A stretch of DNA of 64,000 nucleotides, from contig JAUVXF010000005.1 in NCBI GenBank assembly GCA_030603695.1, positions 62,001 through 126,000 of the forward strand, written 5' to 3'. The position numbers and the translations under genes were made by a program. This DNA is from Natronohydrobacter sp. GTDB taxonomy: Bacteria > Pseudomonadota > Alphaproteobacteria > Rhodobacterales > Rhodobacteraceae. Below are positions 47,301 through 56,757 of this stretch, one piece after another. The notes under the pieces were generated by a model. The model was not told where the DNA came from. It did no database searches and worked only from the letters and a program-made list of their open reading frames with translations. Every line of letters begins with the position of its first letter. Position 1 is the first letter of the stretch.

Positions 47301-47807
47301 GAGACGATTGCCAAACTCCGCTCTGGCGAGATTACCTCGATCGAGGATATGGACGGGCAATGGGCGCCCCAGATCAATCTGGGCGTGCCCGTGCTGATCC
47401 CGGAAGAGTATGTGCCCGATCTGGATGTGCGTCTGGGCCTGTATCGGCGCCTGTCGGGCCTGACCAGCAAGGTTGATCTCGAAGGCTTTGCAGCAGAGCT
47501 GATCGATCGTTTCGGCAAACTCCCGCGCGAGGTGAATACCCTCCTGGCCGTCATCCGCATCAAGGCCGAATGCAAACGCGCGGGCATTGCGAAATTCGAT
47601 GTCGGGCCAAAAGGGGCGACAGTGCAATTTCACAAAGATAAATTCGCCAACCCAGCCGGGCTGGTGGAATTTGTACAGGGCGAAAAGGGGCTTGCCAAAA
47701 TCCGCGACAACAAGATCGTGGTGCAGCGCGATTGGGCCACAGACAAAGACCGCCTGCGCGGGGCTTTCGCCATTGCGCGCGATCTGGCGGCAAAGGCGGC
47801 GGGCTAA
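44373..47807 (+). CDS. mfd: Transcription-repair coupling factor Mfd
   Basis: A 1144-residue SF2 translocase that removes RNA polymerase stalled at DNA damage and recruits UvrA. The N-terminal UvrB-homology region includes YDRVSPNPEIASARMATLA and GDFAIRGGIFDIYPPG. The RNAP-interacting domain has GDLVVHVDHGVGRYTGLEM. Helicase motif I is GDVGFGKTEVAMRA, II VIDEEQHFGV, III LTATPIPRTLQ, VI QIRGRVGRAKTRAY. The C-terminal TRCF domain is present. Full length. The ATG at 44373 lies after AAAGGATG. Confidence 0.96.
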   Translation: MSSVAEKIILGGAPEGYDALLLAKEVARSDGPVIHVARDDRRSEAMAQALAFVAPDLTVLRFPAWDCLPYDRVSPNPEIASARMATLAALAQGVPGPFVLLTTLSAAQQRVPARDVVAEASFRATVGRRIDEGALRGWLVRMGFSQSPTVTEPGDFAIRGGIFDIYPPGEGGPVRLDLFGDVLDGARRFDPASQRSLEKLQVVEFAPVSEIILDEAAITRFRQNYRIEFGAAGNDDPLYEAVSAGRKHQGMEHWLPFFHARLDLLFDYLPSAPVLLDDQCDAARLSRWEGIADQYDARREAMQAKGRMDSVYKPCPPDLLYLNDAGWNAALSGRRVMNLSPLRAAPGPGVLDAGGRTGRSFAPERQAGGNVFDALVAHIRARLPLGTVLIASHSEGARERLSGLLEDHGAPPAQPVARLREMGEGGLYLTVWPLDSGFEAPGLTVISEQDVLGDRLVARTRRRKRAENFLTEAQSLSPGDLVVHVDHGVGRYTGLEMITAMGAPHECIALEYAGGDRLFLPVENIELLSRFGHEEGLLDKLGGGAWQAKKARLKQRIREIADKLIRIAAERQLRKAPQFEAPEGIWEEFLARFPYAETDDQLRAIEDVLEDFESGRPMDRLVVGDVGFGKTEVAMRAAFIAAMSGVQVAVIAPTTLLARQHYKTFAERFRGFPINVRPLSRFVPAKEASATREGLAKGTVDICIGTHALLAKGVSFANLGLLVIDEEQHFGVNHKERLKELRSDIHVLTLTATPIPRTLQLSLTGVRDLSIIQTPPVDRLAIRTYVSEFDTLTLREALLRERFRGGQSFFVVPRISDLPEVEEFLRSHVPEISYIIANGQMAAGDLDARMNAFYDGKYDVLVATSIVESGLDIPRANTMIVHRADMFGLAQLYQIRGRVGRAKTRAYCFLTTKPRSPLTPQAQRRLKLLASLDTLGAGFNLASHDMDLRGAGNILGEEQSGHIKEVGYELYQQMLEETIAKLRSGEITSIEDMDGQWAPQINLGVPVLIPEEYVPDLDVRLGLYRRLSGLTSKVDLEGFAAELIDRFGKLPREVNTLLAVIRIKAECKRAGIAKFDVGPKGATVQFHKDKFANPAGLVEFVQGEKGLAKIRDNKIVVQRDWATDKDRLRGAFAIARDLAAKAAG

Positions 47808-47981
47808 GCAGGTTTTGCAACAAAACGCTTGCGCCATGTCGGGCAGTGGCCATCTCTCCCAAGCCTTCCCCCGACAGGGGCGCGCGGGCTTGGTTAAAAC
47901 CAATCGCCAGCACCTCGCCGCCGCATGGGATCAAAACTCTCGCGCCCCTTCCCCCGTCGGTGCATCGCGCCTTTTGGCATT
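47808..47981. other. Spacer after mfd without a recognised gene
   Basis: Between the mfd stop and the dispersed repeat. I see no convincing coding frame or strong hairpin. Together with 48059-48199 it makes up the unassigned part of a 445-bp gap before the convergent ftsH. Confidence 0.4.
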
Positions 47982-48058
47982 CATCTTGGCTCAAATATCC
48001 TCAGGGGGGTGAATTGGGCCAAAGGCCCAAGAGGGGGGCGCGAGCGCCCCCCTTGCCC
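47982..48058. repeat. Two-hairpin dispersed intergenic repeat, copy 2
   Basis: Matches 27195-27270. Hairpin A here is TTGGGCC, AAA, GGCCCAA (48014-48030); hairpin B is GGGGGGCGC, GA, GCGCCCCCC (48033-48052). The stem bases of hairpin A differ from copy 1 on both arms so that pairing is kept. Again between convergent genes (mfd and ftsH). Confidence 0.8.
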
Positions 48059-48199
48059 GGCCTATGTCATAGCGCCAGCACCAAAGCAGAGCGCAATCTA
48101 TCGGCGCTGTGTCACAGATGCGCCCTGTGCAATCCTCGCCTAACATAGGGCCGTCATTCTACTGCCCCCAGGCTTTTGGGCGCGGGGCGCGGGCAACGC

Positions 48200-48229
48200 A
48201 AACACCCCGGCACGCGGGCCGGGGTGTTT
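48200..48229 (-). terminator. Terminator of ftsH
   Basis: AAACACCCCGGC and GCCGGGGTGTTT form a 12-bp perfect stem with a 6-nt loop, 24 bp past the ftsH stop. The minus-strand side ends in GTGTTTGCGTT. Confidence 0.8.
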
Positions 48230-48252
48230 GTCTGCTTTCAAAGGCAAGGCCA

Positions 48253-50172
48253 TCAGGCGCTTGGTTCCGGCGCCATCCCGCCATCATCCTCGCCGCGCTT
48301 GCGGCCGCGTGTTTTCGGAATGGCTGCGACAGAGGGTGTGCCGCTCGTTGGCGTGTCCCCATCGTCATCGCCGCGCGCCAAGGGTTCGCCGCGCATCACG
48401 CGGCCAATCTCTGGCCCTGTGAGGGTTTCGTATTCCAGCAACCCTTGCGCAAGGTTCTCCAACTCCTGACGTTTTTCCGTCAGGATTGTTTTTGCGGTTT
48501 CATAGCCTTCCTGCACCAATTCGCGCACCTTGTCGTCAATCACCTTCTGGGTCATTGCCGAGTGGCTGGAGCCGCCGCCATAATTGCCCAGATAGCTTTG
48601 CTGCTCATTGGCGTAATCGACATAGCCCAATTCCGGGTCAAAGCCGAATTGCGTTACCATGGCGCGGGCAATCTTGGTCACTTGCTGGATATCGCTGGAC
48701 GCGCCAGAGGTGACAGCATCATGCCCGAAAACCAGCTCTTCGGCCACGCGCCCGCCCATCGCCATGGCGATTTTGGATTTATACTTGCGATAGCTGACCG
48801 ACAGTTGGTCGCGCTCCGGCAAGGACAGAACCAGCCCCAGGGCACGGCCACGCGGGATAATCGTGGCTTTGTGAATCGGGTCATGTTCCGGCACATGCAG
48901 GCCCACGACAGCATGCCCGGCCTCGTGATAGGCAGTCAGTTTCTTCTCATCCTCGGACATGACCATAGAGCGCCGCTCGGCCCCCATCATCACCTTGTCC
49001 TTGGCGCTTTCAAAATCTTCCATCGTCACGAAGCGGCGGTTAGAGCGTGCGGCCATCAGCGCGGCTTCATTCACCAGATTGGCCAGATCAGCCCCCGAAA
49101 AGCCCGGTGTCCCGCGCGCGATGATGCGCAAATCCACATTCGGCCCCAGCGGAACTTTGCGCGCATGCACGCCCAGAATACGCTCGCGCCCTTTGATATC
49201 GGGATTGGGCACTTGCACCTGACGGTCAAACCGGCCGGGGCGCAGAAGGGCAGGGTCAAGCACATCGGGGCGGTTGGTGGCCGCAACGATGATAATGCCC
49301 TCATTCGCCTCAAACCCGTCCATCTCCACCAGCAGCTGGTTCAGCGTCTGCTCGCGTTCATCATTGCCGCCGCCATAGCCCACACCACGCGACCGGCCCA
49401 CGGCGTCAATCTCGTCGATGAACACGATGCAGGGCGCATTTTTCTTGGCCTGCTCGAACATGTCGCGCACACGGCTTGCGCCCACGCCCACAAACATTTC
49501 CACAAAGTCAGAGCCGGAAATGGTGAAGAAGGGCACACCCGCTTCGCCCGCAATGGCACGCGCCAGCAGGGTTTTACCTGTGCCCGGAGGGCCAACAAGC
49601 AGCGCACCTTTGGGGATCTTGCCTCCAAGACGCGAGAATTTCTGCGGGTTGCGCAGGAATTCAACGATCTCTTCCAGCTCGTCCTTGGCCTCGTCAATGC
49701 CGGCAACATCATCGAATGTTACGCGGCCATGCTTTTCCGTCAGCAGCTTTGCTTTGGATTTGCCAAAGCCCATTGCGCCACCTTTGCCGCCGCCCTGCAT
49801 GCGGTTCATGAAATAAATCCAAACCCCGATCAGCAGCAGGAAAGGCAGCCACAGCATAAGCGTGGAGAGGAAGCCCGATTGTTGCTGTGGCCGCGCTTCA
49901 ACCGGGATATCGGCGGCCAGCAGGCGCTGAGTCAGTGTGGAATCATCTGGGCGGATGGTGGAATATTGCTGCCCATCGCGACCGACAAAGACAATCCGCT
50001 CGCCATCAATGGTCACGCGGCTGACATCGGCATTTTCAACGCGGGTAATGAACTCTGAATAGCCCACCGATCGGGCGGATGATGTGGACTGCCCGTTGCT
50101 GAACATGTTGAACAACATGATCATCAGCAAGAACAGCACTATCCAGAAAGCGAAATTCCGTGCATTGCCCAC
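48253..50172 (-). CDS. ftsH: ATP-dependent zinc metalloprotease FtsH
   Basis: A 639-residue membrane protease. Helices near residues 8-24 and 104-122 flank a small periplasmic domain. AAA module: Walker [14 protein letters not shown], Walker [12 protein letters not shown], pore motif [29 protein letters not shown]. Zinc site HEAGH with a downstream Glu. The Asp/Gly-rich C-terminal tail is typical of the family. It degrades misfolded membrane proteins and regulators. Follows tilS on the same strand with a 78-bp gap. Confidence 0.97.
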   Translation of the reverse strand: MGNARNFAFWIVLFLLMIMLFNMFSNGQSTSSARSVGYSEFITRVENADVSRVTIDGERIVFVGRDGQQYSTIRPDDSTLTQRLLAADIPVEARPQQQSGFLSTLMLWLPFLLLIGVWIYFMNRMQGGGKGGAMGFGKSKAKLLTEKHGRVTFDDVAGIDEAKDELEEIVEFLRNPQKFSRLGGKIPKGALLVGPPGTGKTLLARAIAGEAGVPFFTISGSDFVEMFVGVGASRVRDMFEQAKKNAPCIVFIDEIDAVGRSRGVGYGGGNDEREQTLNQLLVEMDGFEANEGIIIVAATNRPDVLDPALLRPGRFDRQVQVPNPDIKGRERILGVHARKVPLGPNVDLRIIARGTPGFSGADLANLVNEAALMAARSNRRFVTMEDFESAKDKVMMGAERRSMVMSEDEKKLTAYHEAGHAVVGLHVPEHDPIHKATIIPRGRALGLVLSLPERDQLSVSYRKYKSKIAMAMGGRVAEELVFGHDAVTSGASSDIQQVTKIARAMVTQFGFDPELGYVDYANEQQSYLGNYGGGSSHSAMTQKVIDDKVRELVQEGYETAKTILTEKRQELENLAQGLLEYETLTGPEIGRVMRGEPLARGDDDGDTPTSGTPSVAAIPKTRGRKRGEDDGGMAPEPSA

Positions 50173-50250
50173 GGGCGTCTCCTCTAATCAACTGTGCAAG
50201 GCGCGACTGCGCGCTGGCTTCCCTCATACATAGCAATTATGAACGCGCAT

Positions 50251-51504
50251 TCAATGCGAATACGCCGCAGAACCCGCGCCCGTGTCGGTTTGGCACAGGC
50301 TTGCGTGCCAGTCTGGGGCCAGCCCGGCCAAGGGGGCAGCCACAAGCCGCGCGCCGTCCCATACTGCGGGACTGGCCAGAAGCGAGGGGCGTGGCAATAA
50401 CCATCCGGCCTGATCGGGGCATAGCGCAAGCCCGTTCTCGCCCAAGGCGGCAATGTGCAAATCTTGCGCGGGCAGGGTATCTGGGGGGGCGGTGATCTGC
50501 CAGCGCTTGTCCCAGATTTGGCCAAATGGCGCGCGCAGCCTTGCCACGGCCTGCGCCTCGCGGGTGATGCGCAAAACATCGCCCGCCCGTGTTATCAGGC
50601 AGCCATGCAGCGTGGCACGGTGCGCGCCAAGTGCCGCGCGCAGGGCCTTCATGCGCGGGCGGTAAGGGCTGGATGCGATTTCACACAGCGCGCGCGCAAA
50701 CAGGCGGTAGCGTGTATCTGCTGGCAGGGCATCAAGGCCCTTGGCATCAAACAGAATATCGCCATGCTGGTCTTGGCGCAGCTGCGCTTGCGCGGTGTCG
50801 GCGGCCAGTTCCAGCACATGCCGCGCCTCTGCCATGCGTGCGGCGGTTTCTGCCAGCCGGGTATCGCTTAGCCCAAGCGGCGCCAGAAGGGCGCGCAGTT
50901 GGCGGGCTTTCACACGGTCGAAATCGGTGTTTTCGTTGCTGGGGTCATCGGCCCAGTGCAGCCCTTGCGCCAAAAGCCAGTCGCGCAAATCTGCGCGCGC
51001 CATATCCAAGAGTGGGCGCAGCCATAGCAGCCCATGCGCGCCAAAGCGCGCAGGCATTGCCGCCAGCCCATCCACCCCAGAGCCGCGCGCAAGGCGCAGC
51101 AGCACGGTTTCCGCCTGATCGTCGCGGGTATGGCCCAAAAGCACGGCATCCAGTCCTTCAGACGCTGCCCATTGGGCCAAAAGACGCCGCCGCGCCTGCC
51201 GCGCGGCATCTTGCAGATTGCCGCGGCCTGACCAATCTTGCCAGTGCAGGGTGGCATGGGGCAGGCCCAAGCGCGCAGCGGCCTTGGCCACTGTTTGCGC
51301 CTCTGTTGCAGATTCGGGGCGCAATCCGTGATCGACAGTTGCAACCCATAGCTCTGCCCCGCCCCATCGCGCGGCCAAGGCCATCATCGCCATGCTGTCG
51401 CTGCCGCCAGACACTGCCAGCCCCAGCCGCCGTGCCCGGCTGTCAGGCATAAGCTGCGACAGGCTTTCGGCAAATTCTGCTGGCAGATCGGGCGCGCCCG
51501 CCAT
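50251..51504 (-). CDS. tilS: tRNA(Ile)-lysidine synthetase TilS
   Basis: A 417-residue N-type ATP pyrophosphatase that modifies C34 of tRNA(Ile)(CAU) to lysidine. The PP-loop is LAVSGGSDSMAMMALA; TVDHGLRPES and LLGHTRDDQAETVLLRLARG are conserved TilS blocks. The C-terminal substrate-binding part is more divergent. The ATG shares a base with the cpoB stop (TGATG), so tilS is coupled to the tol-pal operon; tilS-ftsH at the end of tol-pal is a recurring arrangement. Confidence 0.93.
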   Translation of the reverse strand: MAGAPDLPAEFAESLSQLMPDSRARRLGLAVSGGSDSMAMMALAARWGGAELWVATVDHGLRPESATEAQTVAKAAARLGLPHATLHWQDWSGRGNLQDAARQARRRLLAQWAASEGLDAVLLGHTRDDQAETVLLRLARGSGVDGLAAMPARFGAHGLLWLRPLLDMARADLRDWLLAQGLHWADDPSNENTDFDRVKARQLRALLAPLGLSDTRLAETAARMAEARHVLELAADTAQAQLRQDQHGDILFDAKGLDALPADTRYRLFARALCEIASSPYRPRMKALRAALGAHRATLHGCLITRAGDVLRITREAQAVARLRAPFGQIWDKRWQITAPPDTLPAQDLHIAALGENGLALCPDQAGWLLPRPSLLASPAVWDGARLVAAPLAGLAPDWHASLCQTDTGAGSAAYSH

Positions 51505-52307
51505 CAGGGGCAGGCAAGGCGCAGCCGCGCCGCTTCGGCCTCGGCGGCCTCTGGGCTGGTGGTGAAACGATTACGCAATTCGTCAAACATGACGCAAGCT
51601 TCGGAAATCTGTTCCAGCCGCCCCAGACTATCGCCCAAGGCCAGCAGGGCGCGGGGCGCATCCGGGCCATCGGGGGCAGAGAGATAGAGGTTCAGATAGG
51701 CACGCGCCGTCTCTGGCTCTGCCCCGCGGGCGCGGTGCATCTGGCCCAGAAGCAGGCTTGCATCTGCCCCAAGGGGGCTGCCGGGGTAGAATTCCAGAAA
51801 TTGCTGCAACGCCGCTGCGGCTGCCTCGAATTCGCCTGCATCTGCCATGGCGCGGGCAGCATCGAAGGCGACGCTTTCAGACGCCGCAAGTTGGGGCGTT
51901 TCAAACCCCGGTGCGGCAGAAGAGTTCCCGACAGCACCGCCCAAAGCACGCGGCGCGGCCAGATTGGTCACATCCCCGCCCTCAAGCTCTGTCAGGCGAA
52001 ATTCCAGATCGCCCAATCTGTTCGAAGCCTCGTCAATCGCGCGGCGAATGCGGAACTCCAGTTCCTCGGTGCGCCCGGTCAGGCGCGTTAGTTCCTCGCG
52101 GATGCGCTCTACCCTGTCAACCAGGCTGCCATCAAAACCCGGTTGCGCCGCGCCCGCGCCCGAAGACAGTTCCCGCGCCAGATCGGCAACAGCCGCGCTA
52201 AGCGCTGTCAACTCTGCGCGCAGGTCTGCGACCGTATCCGCCCGTGCCGGGGCCAGCACTGGCCCCGACAGAAAACACGCAAGCGCTATGATCCGCAGCA
52301 CGCGCAT
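51504..52307 (-). CDS. cpoB: Cell division coordinator CpoB (YbgF)
   Basis: A 267-residue periplasmic protein with a signal peptide (MRVLRIIALACFLSGPVL..ARA). An N-terminal coiled coil (about residues 25-110, DLRAELTALSAAVADLAREL) mediates trimerisation. C-terminal TPR repeats (FDAARAMADAGEFEAAAAAL and following) are present. CpoB links Tol-Pal to peptidoglycan synthesis by PBP1b in E. coli. Four bp after pal. Confidence 0.9.
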   Translation of the reverse strand: MRVLRIIALACFLSGPVLAPARADTVADLRAELTALSAAVADLARELSSGAGAAQPGFDGSLVDRVERIREELTRLTGRTEELEFRIRRAIDEASNRLGDLEFRLTELEGGDVTNLAAPRALGGAVGNSSAAPGFETPQLAASESVAFDAARAMADAGEFEAAAAALQQFLEFYPGSPLGADASLLLGQMHRARGAEPETARAYLNLYLSAPDGPDAPRALLALGDSLGRLEQISEACVMFDELRNRFTTSPEAAEAEAARLRLACP

Positions 52308-52311
52308 CAGA

Positions 52312-52848
52312 TCAGCTCGATACGCCGGAAATTGCCGTCACGCCGCGACGGTTGATATCCCAGCAGCGCTGCGCGGCGCAGGCTTCCACGGGGCGTTCTT
52401 TGCCATAGCTGACTGTGCGCAGACGGTTAGCAGACACACCTTGCCCAATCAGATATTGCAAGATTGCATTTGCCCGCCGCTCGCCCAAAGCCACGTTGTA
52501 TTCGCGCGTGCCGCGCTCATCTGCATGGCCCTCGATGATGATTGCAAATTGAGGATTGGAACGCAGCCACGCGGCTTGGGCATTCAGTGTTGCGCGGGCT
52601 TCCTCGCTCAGGCTGGAGCTGTCCACCGTGAAGAACACCCGATCCCCGATGCGCTGCTGGAAATGCGCGATGGAGGTAGGATCGTTTGGATCGCCCAGAT
52701 TGCCAGTGAAAATGCCACCGTCATTAAATCCGCCAGCGCCGCCAAAGCCATCGGCCCCGCCGCCGCCGAATGTGCCACCGCGCGGGTTGTTGCATGCCGC
52801 CAGCGCCAGGCCAGCCAGAATGAGAAGTGCTTTTGATGTCAGGTTCAT
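52312..52848 (-). CDS. pal: Peptidoglycan-associated lipoprotein Pal
   Basis: A 178-residue outer-membrane lipoprotein. Lipobox LALAAC (lipidated Cys19) after a short signal sequence; a Gly/Phe/Asp-rich linker (residues 22-50, GGTFGGGGADGFGGAGGF). The OmpA-like peptidoglycan-binding domain contains IEGHADERGTREYNVALGER. It anchors the outer membrane to the wall and is mobilised by TolB. Confidence 0.95.
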   Translation of the reverse strand: MNLTSKALLILAGLALAACNNPRGGTFGGGGADGFGGAGGFNDGGIFTGNLGDPNDPTSIAHFQQRIGDRVFFTVDSSSLSEEARATLNAQAAWLRSNPQFAIIIEGHADERGTREYNVALGERRANAILQYLIGQGVSANRLRTVSYGKERPVEACAAQRCWDINRRGVTAISGVSS

Positions 52849-52888
52849 GGAAGTCTATCCCTCGTGAGGTTGATTTTGTTGGGTCAGA

Positions 52889-54214
52889 TCAGGGCAAAAG
52901 CGGGCCCCATGCCGGGTCAGAGGCTGGCCCCGGCGTTGGAATGCGGCGCAGGTTGCGCCCCGTGATATCTACAGAAAACAGCGCTGGATCGCCCCCTTGT
53001 GCTTCCCGCGTGAACATGATGACGCGCCCATTTGGGGCCCAAGTGGGGCCTTCGTCAAGAAACGACGCTGTGAGCAGCCGCTCTTCCGAGCCATCCGTGC
53101 GCATGACGCCGATATGAAAGCGGCCTGCATTGGATTTGGTGAACGCAATCAGATCCCCGCGCGGAGACCAGACAGGCGTGGAATAGCGCCCCTGCCCAAA
53201 GCTGATCCGCCGTGCCTCGCCGCCATTGGCGGGCATGACATAGATCTGGCTTGTGCCAGAACGATCCGATTCAAAGGTAATGAACCGGCCATCGGGCGAG
53301 AAGCTGGGCGAGGTTGCGATAGAGGGCGAGGCGGTAAGCTGCTGCATCTGCCCTGACCCCAGATTAAGGCGGTACAAATCGGTATTACCCCCACGCGCCG
53401 CCGAAAACACCAACGACCCCCCATCGGGCGAAAAGCGCGGCGAGAAGGTTTGCGCGCCGGGAATATCGCCAACCAACTGGCGCTGGCCTGTCTGCGTATT
53501 CATCAGCGCAATACGGGGCGCGCCGGTTTCATAGGTGGTGTACAAAATGCGCTCGCCCCCTTGCGAGAAGCGCGGCGCAAGTGTCAGCGCGCGCCCATCT
53601 GTCAGGAATTGCACATTCTCGCCATCCTGATCCATGATCGCCAGACGCTTGCTACGATTGCCGCGCGGCCCGGATTCAGAGATGAATACAACGCGGCTGT
53701 CAAAATACCCGGCCTCGCCTGTAATCCGGGTATATACCGCGTCGGACACTTTATGTGCCATGCGCCGCCAGCTATCGGTTGTGCCTGCAAATTGCAGCCC
53801 TTGGCCAACTTGCTGGCCTGTCAGCACATCGAACAACCGGAATTTCACGGTCATTCGGTTGCCTGAAACCGAAACCGCTCCGGTAATCAGCGCCTGCACA
53901 TTGATCGCGCGCCAAGAGGCATAGCTTACGCCGGCATCAAAGCTGGTAATCCGCTCGATATGGGCTTGGGGCGGCACTTCGCGGAACAAGCCGGTATTCG
54001 AGAGGTTGGCCGCCACCACCCGCGCCAGCGCTTCGGCATATTGGCCGCCTGCACTGTTTTCGGGCACAAAGGCCGGCATGGCGAAGGGCATGGGTTCAAT
54101 CACGCCTTCGGTAATTTGCAGGCGCAAGGGCTGGGCCTGTGCGGGTGCGAATGCAGCCAATGCCGTGACAACGGCAAGGGCAAGGGCTGGCAGGGTGTTG
54201 AAAAGCCGGATCAT
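52889..54214 (-). CDS. tolB: Tol-Pal periplasmic protein TolB
   Basis: A 441-residue protein with a signal peptide (ending near FAPAQAQP). The N-terminal domain precedes a six-bladed WD40-like propeller with repeated PxFSPDGxxxxF motifs, for example [20 protein letters not shown] and [20 protein letters not shown]. TolB shuttles between Pal and TolA. Overlaps tolA by 4 bp (ATGA). Confidence 0.95.
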   Translation of the reverse strand: MIRLFNTLPALALAVVTALAAFAPAQAQPLRLQITEGVIEPMPFAMPAFVPENSAGGQYAEALARVVAANLSNTGLFREVPPQAHIERITSFDAGVSYASWRAINVQALITGAVSVSGNRMTVKFRLFDVLTGQQVGQGLQFAGTTDSWRRMAHKVSDAVYTRITGEAGYFDSRVVFISESGPRGNRSKRLAIMDQDGENVQFLTDGRALTLAPRFSQGGERILYTTYETGAPRIALMNTQTGQRQLVGDIPGAQTFSPRFSPDGGSLVFSAARGGNTDLYRLNLGSGQMQQLTASPSIATSPSFSPDGRFITFESDRSGTSQIYVMPANGGEARRISFGQGRYSTPVWSPRGDLIAFTKSNAGRFHIGVMRTDGSEERLLTASFLDEGPTWAPNGRVIMFTREAQGGDPALFSVDITGRNLRRIPTPGPASDPAWGPLLP

Positions 54215-55458
54215 CTGAGTCTCATGCCTTCGGGGTTGAATGTGATCTCTATATCACGCCACGCGTCATATTTCTCTGGGGGTAGGCCATAACCATCGCC
54301 TTCACAGCGAATTATTGCGCGCCGGGCGGCCTCGAACGCCTGTTGCACGGCGGTTTCCGTGCCGCCAGAGGCGCTGACCACGCGAATCGAGCCTTGTTCA
54401 TGGCGCGCGGCTGGTGTCATGGAGAAGGCAACAGTTACAGTAACTTGCTGCGCATCTGTGGAAAGAACACCGATATTCCAGCACTGCTGGATCGCAAGGC
54501 GCAGGCTGTCGGCCTCTGACGCGCTCAGACCACCGGAACTGGAACCGATGGGGCTGCTGCCACTGCCGCCCAGTTGCTCTGACAGCGCCGCCGCCAAGGC
54601 TTCGGCAATCGCATCGCTGGGGTCGGGGGCGGGGGCAGGTGCTGGCGTTGGTGCGGGTGCCGGGGTGGGCGCGGGTGTTGGTGCCGGAGTAGGTGCCGGA
54701 GTGGGTGCCGGGGCTGCGGCTGTCTGGGTATCAGCCGCAGGCGCGGGCCGTTCTGGGCGCGTGCGGGGGCGGTCGCTGATGACAGGGGCCATCGCCGCGC
54801 GCTCGATCGAGGTTGTGTCTGTTTCCGTGGCCTCTGTCACAATCTCTGTCGTGGCCTCTGGTGGGGCCGTCTCTGTTTGTTCCTGCTCCGGCACGACAAC
54901 ATCTGCGGCAGCATCCGCCTGTGCGGCGGGGCGCGCGGTGATATCCACCTGTGCGCCCTCTGGCGGCGCCTCTGTCGGGGTGGGGGCCACGCGATCCACA
55001 GGGCGGGGGCGCGGGCGCTCTGACACGCCGGGCGCGGGAAGAGGTGAAAAGACCACGCCGGTAGATTGCTCTGCCGGTGGGGTTGGTTCTGCAACGGGTT
55101 CCGGTGCTGGCTGCGGCACAGGCGGCGGCGCAGGCGCAGGTGCAGGCTCTGGCGCAGGCTCTGGCGCAGGCGGCGGTGTTACGGGTTCTGGCGCGCGAAT
55201 TTCCGGCTCTGGCGCAGGCGGGGGCGCAGGTGTGGGTGCGGGTTCTGGTGCAGGCGCGGGCGCTTCGCGCGGGCCGCTGAGGGCTGCGAATTCTTCTGCC
55301 GAAATGATTGACACATCGGCAACGGGAATCTGAAGGCTGTTTTTCGGGGCTTGGAAAATGTCATTGAAGACAAGCCACAGGATCAGCCCAAGATGCACCG
55401 TACCCGAGACTTTCTGCCCCGTGTCCATCCGTTCCCATATGTCCCGTGCAACGGCCAT
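54211..55458 (-). CDS. tolA: TolA-like protein with Pro/Ala-rich spacer
   Basis: About 415 residues. One N-terminal membrane helix ([17 protein letters not shown]) is followed by a long periplasmic stretch of Pro-Ala-Glu/Thr repeats replacing the usual Ala/Lys helical domain. The C-terminal TolA/TonB-like domain contains [20 protein letters not shown] and [17 protein letters not shown]. It couples TolQR proton flow to TolB-Pal. The start is uncertain: ATG at 55458 or 55428, both with weak ribosome-binding sites; a TTG at 55503 overlaps tolR and is less likely. Confidence 0.88.
   Translation of the reverse strand: MAVARDIWERMDTGQKVSGTVHLGLILWLVFNDIFQAPKNSLQIPVADVSIISAEEFAALSGPREAPAPAPEPAPTPAPPPAPEPEIRAPEPVTPPPAPEPAPEPAPAPAPPPVPQPAPEPVAEPTPPAEQSTGVVFSPLPAPGVSERPRPRPVDRVAPTPTEAPPEGAQVDITARPAAQADAAADVVVPEQEQTETAPPEATTEIVTEATETDTTSIERAAMAPVISDRPRTRPERPAPAADTQTAAAPAPTPAPTPAPTPAPTPAPAPTPAPAPAPDPSDAIAEALAAALSEQLGGSGSSPIGSSSGGLSASEADSLRLAIQQCWNIGVLSTDAQQVTVTVAFSMTPAARHEQGSIRVVSASGGTETAVQQAFEAARRAIIRCEGDGYGLPPEKYDAWRDIEITFNPEGMRLR
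54637..54713 (-). repeat. Short tandem repeat coding for Pro-Ala units in tolA
   Basis: Reiterated variants of a 12-bp GGTGCCGGAGTG-type unit encode APTP-like repeats on the minus strand. A second Pro-rich stretch lies at about 55100-55270. Likely prone to length change by slippage. Confidence 0.65.
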
Positions 55459-55483
55459 GCGCTTGCGATACCCTGTGTTTCGC

Positions 55484-55954
55484 TCAGTTGCCCGACCCGT
55501 CAAAGCGTGGGCCGCCTTGTTCGGTCACAAGCCCGATATTGTTGAAGCCCCCTGCATTCAGCGCGCCCATCACTTGCACCACACGCTCATATGGGATTGC
55601 CCCATCTGCGCGCAGAAACACTTTATTGTCGCGCCGCTGCTCTGCGATGGCGCGCAATTGTGGGATCAGGGTATCTGGTTCAACCTGCGAAGACATAATC
55701 ATAACTGTGCCATCTGCCAGCAATGTGATTGCAAGCGGATCTTCCTGTTCGGCAGGCAAAGCCCCGGCAGAGGTGCGCGGCAATTCCACAGGCACACCCA
55801 GTGTCAGCATGGGCGCGGCCACCATGAAGATGATCAGCAGCACCAGCATCACATCCACAAAGGGCGTGACGTTCATTTCCGACATATGCCCCGCACCGCC
55901 GCGCCGCCTGCGCCGCCCCGTGCCATCACCTTTCTTGATGAATTGCGATCCCAT
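55484..55954 (-). CDS. tolR: Tol-Pal proton channel subunit TolR (ExbD family)
   Basis: A 156-residue protein. Arg-rich N terminus (GRRRRRGGAG), then MSEMNVTPFVDVMLVLLIIF with the proton-carrying Asp in the membrane helix, and a periplasmic domain with LPRTSAG and FLRADGAIPYERVVQVM. Three bp after tolQ. Confidence 0.95.
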   Translation of the reverse strand: MGSQFIKKGDGTGRRRRRGGAGHMSEMNVTPFVDVMLVLLIIFMVAAPMLTLGVPVELPRTSAGALPAEQEDPLAITLLADGTVMIMSSQVEPDTLIPQLRAIAEQRRDNKVFLRADGAIPYERVVQVMGALNAGGFNNIGLVTEQGGPRFDGSGN

Positions 55955-55957
55955 CTG

Positions 55958-56656
55958 TCAGCCAGCGTCCAATTGGCGCGACAGGATGGTGTTGAATTCA
56001 TCAGCAAAGGCTTCATAGCCCGAAATAATCTCGTCGCTGTCATCGGTCAGCTTGTTATAGGCGATTGTGGCAGGGATCGCGGCCAACAGGCCAAGCCCTG
56101 TGGCAAGCAGCGCCTCTGCAATGCCGGGTGCGACAACGGCCAGGTTGCTGGATTCTGCCATGGCGATTTCTTCAAACGCCGTCTTGATCCCCCAGACTGT
56201 GCCAAACAAGCCCACGAAGGGCGAGGCAGAGCCAACGGAGGCCAGAAATGTCAGGCCGCCCGTCAATTCGCGCGCTTCCTTGTTGATGGCCACATCCATA
56301 GAGCGGTCAATCCGTGCCACCGCACCGGGGATAAGCCGCCCATCGGGACGGTGAGAGCGCCGCCATTCTGTCATCCCGGCAGCAAATACCCGCTGCGGAG
56401 AGGTTTCGGGCGCAGGGCCGATATGGTCATACAACTCATCCAGCGGTTCGCCAGACCAGAAGGCAGCCTCAAACTCTGCCGCTTCGGCGCGCGCGCGGCG
56501 GTAGCGAAGTTGTTTCTGGATGATGATCGCCCAAGACCAGAAGGACGCGACGATCAGACCGATCATCACAAGCTGCACGATGAAAGAGGCCCGCGCAAAA
56601 AGCCCGATCAGCGAGAAATCGACATCCTGAACGGATGCCAGTGTGGTGGGTTCCAT
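55958..56656 (-). CDS. tolQ: Tol-Pal proton channel subunit TolQ (ExbB family)
   Basis: A 232-residue three-helix membrane protein. TM1 SFIVQLVMIGLIVASFWSWA; a long cytoplasmic loop; TM2-TM3 core VGSASPFVGLFGTVWGI and GIAEALLATGLGLLAAIPAT, the conserved channel region. The ATG at 56656 (MEPTTLASV) is preferred over a GTG four codons upstream. ybgC lies upstream with about a 100-bp gap. Confidence 0.95.
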   Translation of the reverse strand: MEPTTLASVQDVDFSLIGLFARASFIVQLVMIGLIVASFWSWAIIIQKQLRYRRARAEAAEFEAAFWSGEPLDELYDHIGPAPETSPQRVFAAGMTEWRRSHRPDGRLIPGAVARIDRSMDVAINKEARELTGGLTFLASVGSASPFVGLFGTVWGIKTAFEEIAMAESSNLAVVAPGIAEALLATGLGLLAAIPATIAYNKLTDDSDEIISGYEAFADEFNTILSRQLDAG

Positions 56657-56757
56657 GTGTCTGCTCACTCAAAAGCGCCGCTCTGTTCTGGCGGCTTTGC
56701 GGCAGATCATACAGCAAGACAAGCGCAACACCAACACAAGCGCGTTATACTTGCGTT

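Noticed and set aside
48109-50058. 649-codon plus-strand open frame opposite ftsH
   Set aside because: Antisense shadow of a fully conserved FtsH; no recognisable motifs or ribosome-binding site.
54637-55270. Possible CRISPR-like or satellite repeat array
   Set aside because: The repetition is 12-bp codon-level periodicity within the tolA reading frame, without spacers of constant length.
54359-55333. Gly/Ala/Ser-rich plus-strand open frame opposite tolA
   Set aside because: The low-complexity product arises from the Pro/Ala codon repeats of tolA read backwards.
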